This document shows positions 1 through 8,244 of a stretch of DNA of 64,000 nt, piece by piece. Numbering within the stretch: position 1 is the first letter of the stretch; each line of letters opens with the position of its first letter. A model generated the notes under the pieces. It saw only the letters and a program-made list of their open reading frames with translations, was not told the DNA's origin and did no database searches. The stretch spans positions 219,695 through 283,694 of the forward strand of contig NZ_SJSC01000005.1 of assembly GCF_004352855.1 (NCBI RefSeq), written 5' to 3'. The position numbers and the translations under genes are program-made. Source of the DNA: Marinomonas sp. KMM3893. Lineage in GTDB: Bacteria > Pseudomonadota > Gammaproteobacteria > Pseudomonadales > Marinomonadaceae.

Positions 1-775
1 TCTCAGCCAAATCATCAGGTAAGCGGCGCTTCAACTCCGCCCAAAAGCGATCCACGCTCCAATCTTCCAACTTTTCATCCAACGACACTTGGATATAGTA
101 ACGACTGCGAGTCGGTGAGCGCATGCTGCATAAAACATAACCGTCTTGGTGATGCTGATACACCACCTCATCACTCACAGGCGGCACATCTGCCAATACA
201 CCTAACCAACCAAATGGGTACGCATTTTCATACACCGTCATCTCCTTGACAGGCACAGATTGACGCGATACTCCATGAAAGCCATCGCAACCGGCGATAT
301 AGTCACAGTGGACTTCGTATTCTTCCCCTTGATGCTTGAAACTAACGAGCGGCGACTCGCTATAGAAATCATGCGGCGTTACGTCTTCTGCGTCATAAAA
401 AGACAAGGCTTCACAAGCATTACGCGCAGCCAACAAATCTTTGGTTAATTCGGTTTGTCCGTACACCATCATGATTTTGCCATCGGTTAGTTCGGTAAAC
501 GGAATACGCTGACGCTGGCAATCCTGCCCCCAAATCATCGTAAAACCATTATGCACCAGCCCTTCACGGTCCATGCGCTCACTAATGCCCAGCTCGCGAA
601 TGATGTTCACTGTGCTTTGCTCTAGTACGCCTGCACGAATACGACCAAGAATGTAGTCTTGGCTTTTATTGTCAATCACCACATTGTCGATGCCCTGATT
701 ATGCAGCAGTTGTCCTAATATCAAGCCCGCTGGACCTGAGCCAATAATGGCGACCTTTGTTTTTATTGTCTTCAT
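1..775 (-). CDS. pobA: 4-hydroxybenzoate 3-monooxygenase (PobA), C-terminus outside window
   Basis: Reads leftward from ATG at 775 and is still open at base 1, so about 258 N-terminal residues are visible of roughly 390. The N-terminus has an FAD-binding GSGPAGL motif. It is followed by the PobA-typical RAGVLEQ stretch and, near residue 157, the GCDGFHG motif that binds FAD and NADPH in flavoprotein hydroxylases. The family is cytosolic and converts 4-hydroxybenzoate to protocatechuate with NADPH and O2. Protocatechuate is the substrate of the LigAB dioxygenase encoded 1.2 kb away on the other strand, so the two belong to one pathway. The LysR gene at 935-1837 lies immediately upstream in the same direction and may regulate it. 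Identification is by motif and overall resemblance to Pseudomonas PobA. Confidence 0.93.
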   Translation of the reverse strand, partial: MKTIKTKVAIIGSGPAGLILGQLLHNQGIDNVVIDNKSQDYILGRIRAGVLEQSTVNIIRELGISERMDREGLVHNGFTMIWGQDCQRQRIPFTELTDGKIMMVYGQTELTKDLLAARNACEALSFYDAEDVTPHDFYSESPLVSFKHQGEEYEVHCDYIAGCDGFHGVSRQSVPVKEMTVYENAYPFGWLGVLADVPPVSDEVVYQHHQDGYVLCSMRSPTRSRYYIQVSLDEKLEDWSVDRFWAELKRRLPDDLAE

Positions 776-934
776 TGTCTTCTCCGCTTTTTTTGTATTT
801 ATTGCCATCCATAATGGCCGTGGAGACGGACAGAGGTAATTCAATAAAGAGCATTAAACTTGTACATTTTGAACATTCAGCCACCTATTGGCTCGCCTTA
901 CTGCCTGATAAGACAGGGTTGTGCGATGCACCGC

Positions 935-1837
935 TTACTCTAGGTCTACTATTTGCTCTAAGAAATCAATAAACGCCCGAACCTTATTGGATATTAGCCG
1001 ACGACTTGGGAACACCGCCAAAATCGGCGACGAAGTTTCCAGCTCAACATCTTGATACACTTCGATCAAAGCGCCGCTTTTTAACTGTTTTTTGCAATAT
1101 ATTGATGGTATTAGCGAGACGCCGGAGCCATGAACCACGGCCTCACGAACCGCAATGGGGTCATTAATATGGATAACGTCACTCAGGTTAATGTGTTCAC
1201 GTTTTTCCTGATATTTAATCGCCAGCTTGGTTTTTCCATAACGCTTCTCACAAATTTTAACGTGCTCACAAAGCGCTTCTGGGCCAACGCCTAATGCATG
1301 CTGATCTAGATACTCTGGACTGGTCACCCAGATCAATGGGCTGCTTAATAACTGCTTAGCCCTCAATTCGGAGTCGTCTAACGGCCCTATCATCACGGCA
1401 ACGTCGATCTGATCTCGAATAATATCCACCGGATGGCTGGTGATAACGATGTCTAAGGTGACTTTAGGGTAACGTTGAATAAATTTATTAAGGTGCTGCA
1501 CCACGATTTCACGGCTAAACGCCATTGGCAGTGTCACCACCAGCTTACCGCTTGGCACCGCGGTTAACCCTGCCATTAGCGCATTGGCTTCGTTGACTTG
1601 CTCCATAATCAATAAACATTGACGGTAAAACGCCGACCCTTCGCTCGTAATCCGTAAGCGTCTTGAGTTCCGCTCTATCAAGCGGACCGCTAACGCTTCC
1701 TCTAATCGGCTCAGGGCTCGACTCACACTGGATTTAGGAAGGTGTAAGTAGTCTGCCGCCGCGGAAATCCCCATCCTGTCAACAATAGCGACAAACACGG
1801 GAATATCATCAATGTTCCAATTCATCATCACTCGCAT
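935..1837 (-). CDS. LysR-family transcriptional regulator, probable control of pobA and ligAB
   Basis: 300 residues, normal LysR length. The N-terminal winged helix (about residues 6-65) contains the family pattern AADYLHLPKSSVSRALSRLE. The rest is the periplasmic-binding-protein-like effector domain. ATG 1837 is preceded by AAAGGA at good spacing; ATGs three and four codons further in are alternatives. It is divergent from ligAB and upstream of pobA, a position typical of a regulator of both. Its effector is unknown; 4-hydroxybenzoate or protocatechuate would fit. The serine-rich recognition helix (KSSVSRAL) resembles the large LysR subgroup that acts on flanking oxidoreductase genes. Confidence 0.9.
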   Translation of the reverse strand: MRVMMNWNIDDIPVFVAIVDRMGISAAADYLHLPKSSVSRALSRLEEALAVRLIERNSRRLRITSEGSAFYRQCLLIMEQVNEANALMAGLTAVPSGKLVVTLPMAFSREIVVQHLNKFIQRYPKVTLDIVITSHPVDIIRDQIDVAVMIGPLDDSELRAKQLLSSPLIWVTSPEYLDQHALGVGPEALCEHVKICEKRYGKTKLAIKYQEKREHINLSDVIHINDPIAVREAVVHGSGVSLIPSIYCKKQLKSGALIEVYQDVELETSSPILAVFPSRRLISNKVRAFIDFLEQIVDLE

Positions 1838-1855
1838 GGATTATATCCTTTCATC

Positions 1856-1921
1856 GTTCCACAATCGGAACAGTTTGTTCTATTTAGCTTAATTGTTCCT
1901 TGTTTTGCAAGCTCCTATACT
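1856..1921 (+). promoter_or_regulatory. ligAB promoter with LysR-type operator palindromes
   Basis: GTTCC-N6-GGAAC (1856-1871) overlaps a second palindrome GAACA-gtt-TGTTC (1868-1880). Just downstream are a plausible -35 TTGTTC (1893-1898), a 17-base spacer and a -10 TATACT (1916-1921) reading toward ligA. Palindromes immediately upstream of the -35 are where LysR activators normally bind. This is pattern-based only. Confidence 0.55.
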
Positions 1922-2005
1922 GGCATCGCTCTCAGACGTTTGCTTACTCAAGGCTTAGCACGGCTGGTAACAATAAAAAATACAATCTTAAGCTGAGGAA
2001 AAGTG

Positions 2006-2404
2006 ATGACGGACCAAGAAAGAGACTATCACGACATTCCAGGAACCTATGTGTTCGACGGGACCCATTACCGTAAGGGTTACTACCTAAACATGTTTTG
2101 CATGTCATTGAATAAGCAAGAGAATCGTGACGAATTCCGAAAAGACGAAGAAGCTTATTTAGCAAAATTCCCAGTCACAAATGAACAACGAAAAGCCCTT
2201 TTAGAACGCAACTGGCTCGAAATGCTTCGCCTAGGCGGCAACATCTATTACACCTTCAAACTGGCTATTTTTGATGGCATGACCATGCAAGCGGCAGGCG
2301 CGGCCATGTCTGACTCAGGCATGACAGAAGAAGAATTCAAACACATGATGATCACTGGTGGTCGCCCTATCGATGGCAACCGAAGTAAGAAGGAGACAAA
2401 ATAA
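2006..2404 (+). CDS. ligA: Protocatechuate 4,5-dioxygenase, alpha subunit
   Basis: 132 residues. ATG 2006 follows GAGGAAAA; an in-frame GTG three bases earlier is less likely. The sequence has the small-subunit signature GTYVFDG near the N-terminus, then KGYYLNMFCMSL, LGGNIYYTFKL and a C-terminal GGRP motif. The alpha subunit caps the active site of the type II extradiol dioxygenase, which opens protocatechuate at the 4,5 bond to give 4-carboxy-2-hydroxymuconate semialdehyde. Its stop overlaps the ligB start (TAATG), so the two subunits are translationally coupled. The later enzymes of the pathway (ligC, ligI, ligJ, ligK) are not in this window. Confidence 0.95.
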   Translation: MTDQERDYHDIPGTYVFDGTHYRKGYYLNMFCMSLNKQENRDEFRKDEEAYLAKFPVTNEQRKALLERNWLEMLRLGGNIYYTFKLAIFDGMTMQAAGAAMSDSGMTEEEFKHMMITGGRPIDGNRSKKETK

Positions 2405-3249
2405 TGGGCAAAATCATTGCTGGTGTTGGCACCTCTCATATCCCTGCCATTGGTGCGGCCGTTGATCACAATAAGACGCAAGAAGCCTATTGGAAACCTG
2501 TTTTTGACGGCATGGAACCTGCCAAAAAATGGATCGAAGAAGTCAAACCTGATGTCTGTATTGTGGTATTTAACGACCATGCCTCAGCGTTTTCTCTGGA
2601 ATCTATTTCCACCTTTGCCATCGGTGTCGCGCCCGAATTTCAACCCGCAGATGAAGGTTATGGCCCACGCAAAGTGCCCGTAGTCAAAGGCAATCCTGAA
2701 CTGGCATGGCACATTACAGAATCATTAATCATGGATGAGTTTGATATGACCATCGTTAATGAAATGCCCGTTGACCATGGTCTTACCGTGCCGCTTTCTA
2801 TTATGTTTGGACAGCCAGAAGAATGGCCTTGCGAGGTCATCCCACTGTGCGTCAATGTTATTCAATACCCTCAACCGACAGGAAATCGCTGCTTTAATTT
2901 AGGCAAAGCCATTCGCAAAGCCGTGGAATCCTACCCCAAAGACACCAAGGTAGCCGTCTTCGGCACTGGCGGACTTTCTCATCAATTACAAGGCGAACGA
3001 GCCGGCTTGATTAATGCGGATTATGACGAGCAATGGTTAGATGACTTAGTCTCAGCGCCCGAAAAAATCAAACACACCAGTCACACCGAATATCTGCGTG
3101 AAACTGGATCCGAAGGGATCGAAGCCATTATGTGGTTCATCATGCGAGGGGCATTAGACGAGGATGTCGAACAAGTCTATCGATTTACACACTGCCCCGT
3201 CTCCAACACACATTACGGCTTACTTGTATTGGAAAATAAAGACAAGTAA
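2404..3249 (+). CDS. ligB: Protocatechuate 4,5-dioxygenase, beta (catalytic) subunit
   Basis: 281 residues, normal for the Fe(II)-containing class III extradiol dioxygenase subunit. His12 (GTSHIPA) and His59 (FNDHAS) match the two iron-ligand histidines of Sphingobium LigB. The third ligand should be a glutamate in the GSEGIE segment (about 235-240), and His193 in GGLSHQL fits the catalytic base. It starts inside the ligA stop codon. With LigA it cleaves protocatechuate next to its hydroxyls, so this organism uses the 4,5-cleavage route here and not the beta-ketoadipate (3,4) route. Confidence 0.95.
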   Translation: MGKIIAGVGTSHIPAIGAAVDHNKTQEAYWKPVFDGMEPAKKWIEEVKPDVCIVVFNDHASAFSLESISTFAIGVAPEFQPADEGYGPRKVPVVKGNPELAWHITESLIMDEFDMTIVNEMPVDHGLTVPLSIMFGQPEEWPCEVIPLCVNVIQYPQPTGNRCFNLGKAIRKAVESYPKDTKVAVFGTGGLSHQLQGERAGLINADYDEQWLDDLVSAPEKIKHTSHTEYLRETGSEGIEAIMWFIMRGALDEDVEQVYRFTHCPVSNTHYGLLVLENKDK

Positions 3250-3279
3250 ACATCCACTGATAAATAAGGTAGAAAAATT

Positions 3280-4065
3280 ATGTTAGCAGGAAAAACGATC
3301 GTCATTACAGGGGTTGCTAGTGGTATCGCTCATCGTTGTGCTGAATTAGCGTCTGAAATGGGTGCTAATGTCATCGGTATCGATGTGGTCAAGCCTGAAA
3401 CAACAATTGGTACTTTTATACAAGGCGACCTATCGACCCAAGCGGGTGTCTCAGCTATTCTTGACGCCTTGCCAGAAAACATCGATGCGCTGTGCAATGT
3501 CGCAGGTGTTTCTGGTATCGCGGGTGCCAATATCACACTGGCAATTAACTTTTTTGGTTTGAAAAACCTATCAGAAGGTGCGGCACTGAAAATGCGTCCA
3601 GGCGGCAGTATTATCAACGTTGCCTCCATGGCAGGATTTGGCTGGCGAGATAACACAGAACGAGCGTCCGCCATTGCCCGTATCGATGGTTTTCCTGATA
3701 TCGATAAGGTCATCAAAGATTTCGATATTCCAAACCAGCTTGGTTACCCTATTTCTAAGGAAATTTTGTTGGTTTGGAATAAAATTGCCTCTCAGCAAAA
3801 ACAATTTAAAGACAAAGGCATTCGCATCAACGCCGTCTCTCCAGGCCCTGTAGAAACCCCTATTCTCGCTCAATTCCGTCAAGTGCTAGGTGAAGAAAAA
3901 GCCAGCAAAGACATCAACCGAGTGGGACGTGCAGGCACACCAGACGACATAGCACCGGTCATTTTGTTCCTTTGCTCCGACGCCGCAAAATGGGTCAATG
4001 GTAATAACATCTCAACCGACGGTGGTTTAGAGGCGGCCGAAACGGTTGAAAAACTCAACTTATAA
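3280..4065 (+). CDS. Short-chain dehydrogenase, coniferyl-alcohol-dehydrogenase-like
   Basis: 261 residues, classical SDR. The nucleotide-binding motif is TGVASGIA (10-17), with Ala where the canonical TGxxxGIG has its last Gly. NVAG (73-76), Ser116, Tyr156-x3-Lys160 (YPISK) and NAVSPGP follow. Resemblance is to the 3-alpha-hydroxysteroid/coniferyl alcohol dehydrogenase group (CalA type), which oxidises coniferyl alcohol to the aldehyde with NAD+. It lies 30 bases after ligB and 42 bases before the aldehyde dehydrogenase in the same direction, so an operon degrading lignin-type phenylpropanoids is likely. Substrate is inferred from subgroup and context; another aromatic alcohol is possible. 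Confidence 0.8.
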   Translation: MLAGKTIVITGVASGIAHRCAELASEMGANVIGIDVVKPETTIGTFIQGDLSTQAGVSAILDALPENIDALCNVAGVSGIAGANITLAINFFGLKNLSEGAALKMRPGGSIINVASMAGFGWRDNTERASAIARIDGFPDIDKVIKDFDIPNQLGYPISKEILLVWNKIASQQKQFKDKGIRINAVSPGPVETPILAQFRQVLGEEKASKDINRVGRAGTPDDIAPVILFLCSDAAKWVNGNNISTDGGLEAAETVEKLNL

Positions 4066-4107
4066 ACTCAAGTAACACCAGAATAATCAGTGAATAAGGA
4101 CAATAAT

Positions 4108-5553
4108 ATGACTGTTTTATTAAGTATTGGCGGACAAGACTGCTCTGCCCAGAACAACAACCTATACACCCGATTTGATCCGGTCACCGGTGACGTGGCG
4201 TCTGTCTCTGCCGCCGCCACCCTAGAAGACGTCAAGAAAACAGTAAAAGCGGCACAACAAGCCTTTGAAAAATGGTCTCTTAGCAGCCCAGCTACACGAC
4301 GCAGCTTATTAAACAAAGCGGCTGACATCATGGAGTCAAAACTCAGCTTATTCGTTGATGCCATGATGACAGAAACCGGTGCTACCGCGGTATGGGCTGG
4401 ATTTAATGTTAAGTTGGCGGTGGATGTATTGCGCGAATCTGCGTCTTTAACCACTCAGATTGGCGGGGAAGTGATTCCGTCTAATAAACCCGGCATATTG
4501 TCTTTATCAGTACGCAAAGCCAGGGGGGTTTGCTTAGCGATAGCGCCGTGGAATGCGCCTATTATTCTAGGCACCCGCGCGGTTGCTATGCCGATCGCCT
4601 GTGGTAATGCCGTGATCCTTAAAAGCGCCGAACTTTGCCCACAAACCCAGCGTCTAATCGTGGATTGCTTCTTGGAAGCGGGCATCCCTGAAGGCGTTAT
4701 TAATGTGTTATCCAACGACCCTAAAGACGCGCCATCAATCGTAAAAGCCTTGATTGAAGCCCCTGAAGTACGCCATGTAAACTTCACTGGTTCCAGCCCT
4801 ATTGGCCGTATTATCGGTGGTTTAGCAGGCGCAAATTTAAAGCCTGCACTGCTGGAGTTAGGCGGCAAAGCACCACTTGTTGTGCTCTCTGATGCCAATA
4901 TTGATGGTGCGGTAAACGCGGCGATTTTTGGTTCTTTTATGAATCAAGGGCAAATCTGTATGTCGACGGAACGCTTGATCGTAGACGAAAAAATTGCCGA
5001 TGAATTTGTCGAGAAATTGGTTGCTCGTGCCGCCAAACTCACTTGGGGCAACCCTAGGGACAAGGTCGCGCTAGGCTCACTGGTGAACCCTGATGCAAGC
5101 GAAAAAATGCACACATTGATTAATGATGCGGTTGCCAAAGGCGCTACCCTTGTTTGTGGTGGCGACAGTGATGGGGCGATTTTCTCACCAACCTTGCTCG
5201 ATGGCGTGAACGACACCATGCGCATTTTTAACGAAGAAAGCTTTGGCCCGGTGAAATCCATCATCCGCGTCAGTGGCGATGAAGAAGCCATTCGCATTGC
5301 GAATGACACAGAATATGGTTTATCCGCAGCGGTGTTTTCTCAAGATATCAACCGTGCGCTAGCCTGTGCTAATGCAATAGAAAGCGGTATTTGCCACATT
5401 AATGGCGCTACCGTTTCTGACGAGCCACAAATTCCATTTGGTGGTGTCGGTGAATCTGGTTACGGACGCTTTGGTGGCCAAGCAGGCATTTCAGAATTTA
5501 CCGATGTGCGCTGGATTACTATTGAGAACCCAGAGCAACATTATCCACTATAA
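4108..5553 (+). CDS. Aldehyde dehydrogenase, vanillin/aromatic aldehyde type
   Basis: 481 residues from ATG 4108, which follows AAGGA; an in-frame GTG at 4090 lacks a ribosome binding site. ALDH hallmarks: Asn149 in APWNAP, Glu250 in LELGGKAP, catalytic Cys284 in GQICMST, and NEESFGPV. The overall pattern is closest to vanillin and salicylaldehyde dehydrogenases, which oxidise benzaldehydes to benzoates with NAD+. As last gene of the ligAB-SDR operon it would make vanillate or 4-hydroxybenzoate from the aldehydes, feeding PobA and LigAB. No vanillate O-demethylase is visible here. A bidirectional-looking terminator follows. Confidence 0.82.
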   Translation: MTVLLSIGGQDCSAQNNNLYTRFDPVTGDVASVSAAATLEDVKKTVKAAQQAFEKWSLSSPATRRSLLNKAADIMESKLSLFVDAMMTETGATAVWAGFNVKLAVDVLRESASLTTQIGGEVIPSNKPGILSLSVRKARGVCLAIAPWNAPIILGTRAVAMPIACGNAVILKSAELCPQTQRLIVDCFLEAGIPEGVINVLSNDPKDAPSIVKALIEAPEVRHVNFTGSSPIGRIIGGLAGANLKPALLELGGKAPLVVLSDANIDGAVNAAIFGSFMNQGQICMSTERLIVDEKIADEFVEKLVARAAKLTWGNPRDKVALGSLVNPDASEKMHTLINDAVAKGATLVCGGDSDGAIFSPTLLDGVNDTMRIFNEESFGPVKSIIRVSGDEEAIRIANDTEYGLSAAVFSQDINRALACANAIESGICHINGATVSDEPQIPFGGVGESGYGRFGGQAGISEFTDVRWITIENPEQHYPL

Positions 5554-5619
5554 GTGAGTAATGACACGGCATTCGCCGTCACTTTCTCACCCTAAAATAG
5601 TTTCTCATCCTAAATAGAC

Positions 5620-5661
5620 AAAAGGCCTATTCCCAATCAAGATTGAGAATAGGCCTTTTTT
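5620..5661 (+). terminator. Rho-independent terminator after the lig operon
   Basis: The arms AAAAGGCCTATTC and GAATAGGCCTTTT pair perfectly, an inner CAATC/GATTG adds five pairs, and a run of T follows. The next gene (diguanylate cyclase) converges from the right, so the element may serve both strands. Confidence 0.85.
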
Positions 5662-5701
5662 GTTGCTTAATAACGAGCTTTTTTGTTGCTTAATAACGAG
5701 C
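5656..5701 (+). repeat. 23-bp tandem duplication of the terminator tail
   Basis: The 23-base unit beginning with six T and ending in AATAACGAGC occurs twice without a gap (5656-5678 and 5679-5701), identical in both copies. It starts in the terminator's T-tract, so the T-run was duplicated with the downstream bases, probably by replication slippage. Confidence 0.9.
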
Positions 5702-5771
5702 AAGTAGACGACTTTTTCATCCGTTGGGGGGAGTGTCTACCCCACTCTATCTGGCCTTCCCAAGCCCCATT

Positions 5772-7400
5772 CTATTCAGCAACAATGGTTCTATTACGAC
5801 CTTGTTTCTTGGCCTCATAAAGCGCTTCATCCACACAGATAAGCACTTTTTTCAAGGGAACCGAATGGTTGCTCCAGCTTGCTACGCCAATAGAGACAGT
5901 AATGTGCCCTACTGTCTCAAACTCTTCTTTTTCCACCGCTTCCCTAAGTCGTTCCGCCACCAAGTAGGCGTCTTCTACAGAGGTTTCTTTAAGCAATAAT
6001 ACAAACTCTTCCCCCCCTGTCCTCGCGACCATATCTTCACTACGAGAGAAGCGATTCATGATTTGAATTTGCTGTTTAAGCACTTCATCGCCGACGTTAT
6101 GGCCGAACGTATCATTCACTTTTTTGAAGTAATCCACATCCACAGACAAGAGAGAAAACGTTTTGTCTTGTGCGACCAGCTCTTCAAGCTTAAATTGCAG
6201 TGCCCGACGGTTCTTCGCCCCCGTCAAAGGGTCTGTGTCTGCGTCCAGCCGCAGTTGGCCGATTTGAACTTGCAGTAATTTTACACCACTCAGAATGGCT
6301 TTTTTAAGGCTTGAACTTTCCACATACCATGAGTTAATACGCTCAATTTCTTCACTCACCGCAGGGTTATCAAGGGTCTTGGCCTTGTCCGCTAATTGTC
6401 GTAATGGGTGAGAAATGGCGCGGGCAAATAGCCAGATAAACACAAACACCGCCAGCGTCATTGGTAAGGTCTTTAAAATCACCTGCTCCATAATGCCAGT
6501 CAAAGGCAACAAAGAAGATTCCAAAGGACTTTGCGTTATTATGGTCCAACCGGTACTCGGAATCGTTGCGTAGCCAGCCAGCATATCAATCCCTCTGCTG
6601 TTGCGCAGGGACACGCCCCCTTCTTTTTTAGCAATGATTTCATCTAGGCCTGTGTTGTTCTTTACAATCGTACCGATTCTGTCTTGATCCGGGTGGTATA
6701 AGATCTTCTTCGTATTGTCTACCACATAAATATAGGAACCATTTCTATAAAAATGTTCGCCTAGAATTTCACGGAGAATATTGGGTTTTTTAAGATAAAT
6801 AGTGCCCCCTACAAAACCAAGGTAGTCATGCTCTGGGCTAAATATCGGCGTGGAAATAAAAACCAATAAATTATTAATCGTTGAGATATATGGCTTACTA
6901 ATCAGCGATCTCTTTTCTTCTAACGCTTCTCGACTGCCTGCTGATTTAAGCTGCTTACCCACCAAACCTAGTGTTTCAGGCGACGCCGCTTGCGTCATGC
7001 CTGTGGCATTACTAATGACAACGGAATTAAAACTGTCTGTTTGATATTTAAGGCGGTTCGCCTCTCGAGCAAGAAAGGTCTTATCGTGCATCTTGGTTCC
7101 TAAACCGTTCGCAGAATAAGCCAGTTGCTGCCGCGATAAGTTCAAAAACACTTCGGTTGTGTCGGCTAATTTATGCGCATAAGCTTGATTCACGCTAATG
7201 CGCTGAGTAATAAGCTGTTCTTTTTGCACTTCATAGTTAGAGTAAAAACTGTTAACAAAAGTCAATATGGTGGCCGTTAGCGCCAACAGCAAAATCAGCC
7301 TATTTAATTTTAGAAAATTGTATTTCAAAGTACCCAAAGTCACTTTTCCTGTTATTTGATACACGTATTCATGGCGAAAAATGTCATTCATATTGGGCAA
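5772..7400 (-). CDS. Membrane diguanylate cyclase with periplasmic Cache-type sensor
   Basis: 542 residues. A transmembrane helix at about 34-52 is followed by a large periplasmic region of double-Cache appearance, a second helix near 308-325, and a C-terminal GGDEF domain from about 388. The active-site motif is GGEEF (462-466), competent in known cyclases. An RSED (RxxD) inhibitory site sits at 453-456, five residues before it, as in product-inhibited enzymes. It should make cyclic di-GMP from GTP in response to a small extracellular ligand, probably an organic or amino acid judging from Cache domains in general. It is monocistronic. Cyclic di-GMP often controls large RTX adhesins, and one is encoded at the right end of this window, but no direct link is shown. 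Confidence 0.92.
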   Translation of the reverse strand: MPNMNDIFRHEYVYQITGKVTLGTLKYNFLKLNRLILLLALTATILTFVNSFYSNYEVQKEQLITQRISVNQAYAHKLADTTEVFLNLSRQQLAYSANGLGTKMHDKTFLAREANRLKYQTDSFNSVVISNATGMTQAASPETLGLVGKQLKSAGSREALEEKRSLISKPYISTINNLLVFISTPIFSPEHDYLGFVGGTIYLKKPNILREILGEHFYRNGSYIYVVDNTKKILYHPDQDRIGTIVKNNTGLDEIIAKKEGGVSLRNSRGIDMLAGYATIPSTGWTIITQSPLESSLLPLTGIMEQVILKTLPMTLAVFVFIWLFARAISHPLRQLADKAKTLDNPAVSEEIERINSWYVESSSLKKAILSGVKLLQVQIGQLRLDADTDPLTGAKNRRALQFKLEELVAQDKTFSLLSVDVDYFKKVNDTFGHNVGDEVLKQQIQIMNRFSRSEDMVARTGGEEFVLLLKETSVEDAYLVAERLREAVEKEEFETVGHITVSIGVASWSNHSVPLKKVLICVDEALYEAKKQGRNRTIVAE

Positions 7401-7639
7401 TATAAGGCGTTAAAACGCCGAGTAAGCCGATATATTATGCAATTTCACATTCGTTTTTGACTTTTTCACGTAAATAATACGGGTGATAAAGACCGCAAAG
7501 GCAGACACAACCTCTGTCGTAATATTGTAATACTAACCGATTTTCAAGCCGAAAAAGCACGTTGATGACTATTTTTATGGCAAACGCTTTATATCGCGAT
7601 GTCATGCATCATTCTTGCTCATCCCCTTGTGCTTCGACT

Positions 7640-8113
7640 TTATGATAAAGACGACAAGCCCCCTTGGGACAAATCAAATTTGGTACAGCGCAGACTAATT
7701 AATGTGGTGAATTTTTTCATGCCTTGTTGTGCGTATATAACGCGCTGACAAAAGGCTTCATACTCAAAAATATCGCTCACATTGACGATTAACACAAAAT
7801 CAACGCTGCCTGTCACCTTGTAGCATTGTTTGACTTCTGGGGATTGATTGATCGCAGCGATAAACTGGTTGGCCAGCATCAAATCATCACTGGTCATTTC
7901 AACTTCTACCACCATATTTAACCGACGCCCTAGCGCTTGAGCGGACACCACGGCCACCACTCGCTCAATAATTCCTTCGGCTTTGAGTTTATGCACTCGT
8001 TTTAAACAGGCTGGCGCTGACAAGCCGACTTTTTCCGCCAAAGAGAGATTGGTTTGATCCGCATCTTGCTGCAGCTCAGTTAAAATACGAATGTCGATAG
8101 GATGCAGCTTCAT
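7640..8113 (-). CDS. Lrp/AsnC-family transcriptional regulator
   Basis: 157 residues, normal length. An N-terminal helix-turn-helix (about 5-60, with LSLAEKVGLSAPACLKRVHKL) is followed by the RAM/ligand-binding alpha-beta domain. The region around CYKVTGSVDFVLIVNV matches the family's Gly-x-x-Asp motif. Family members bind amino acids as octamers and often control a neighbouring transporter. It is divergent from the membrane-protein gene at 8245 with 131 AT-rich bases between; imperfect inverted repeats built on TATTTCT and AGAAATTAT (about 8116-8153) could be its site. Effector unknown. Confidence 0.9.
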   Translation of the reverse strand: MKLHPIDIRILTELQQDADQTNLSLAEKVGLSAPACLKRVHKLKAEGIIERVVAVVSAQALGRRLNMVVEVEMTSDDLMLANQFIAAINQSPEVKQCYKVTGSVDFVLIVNVSDIFEYEAFCQRVIYAQQGMKKFTTLISLRCTKFDLSQGGLSSLS

Positions 8114-8244
8114 TAATTATATTTCTCTTAGTATGAATATAAGAAATTATAGTTTCCAAAATACCCAATAAGAAGCATTAATTAATTCTCAATTTGATAT
8201 TCTATTGCCTGACTTTTGCTCATCATTTTTCATAAGGCAATGCA

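Noticed and set aside
699..884. 61-codon frame overlapping the pobA start
   Set aside because: Different frame from pobA, whose N-terminal FAD motif is clear; no ribosome binding site.
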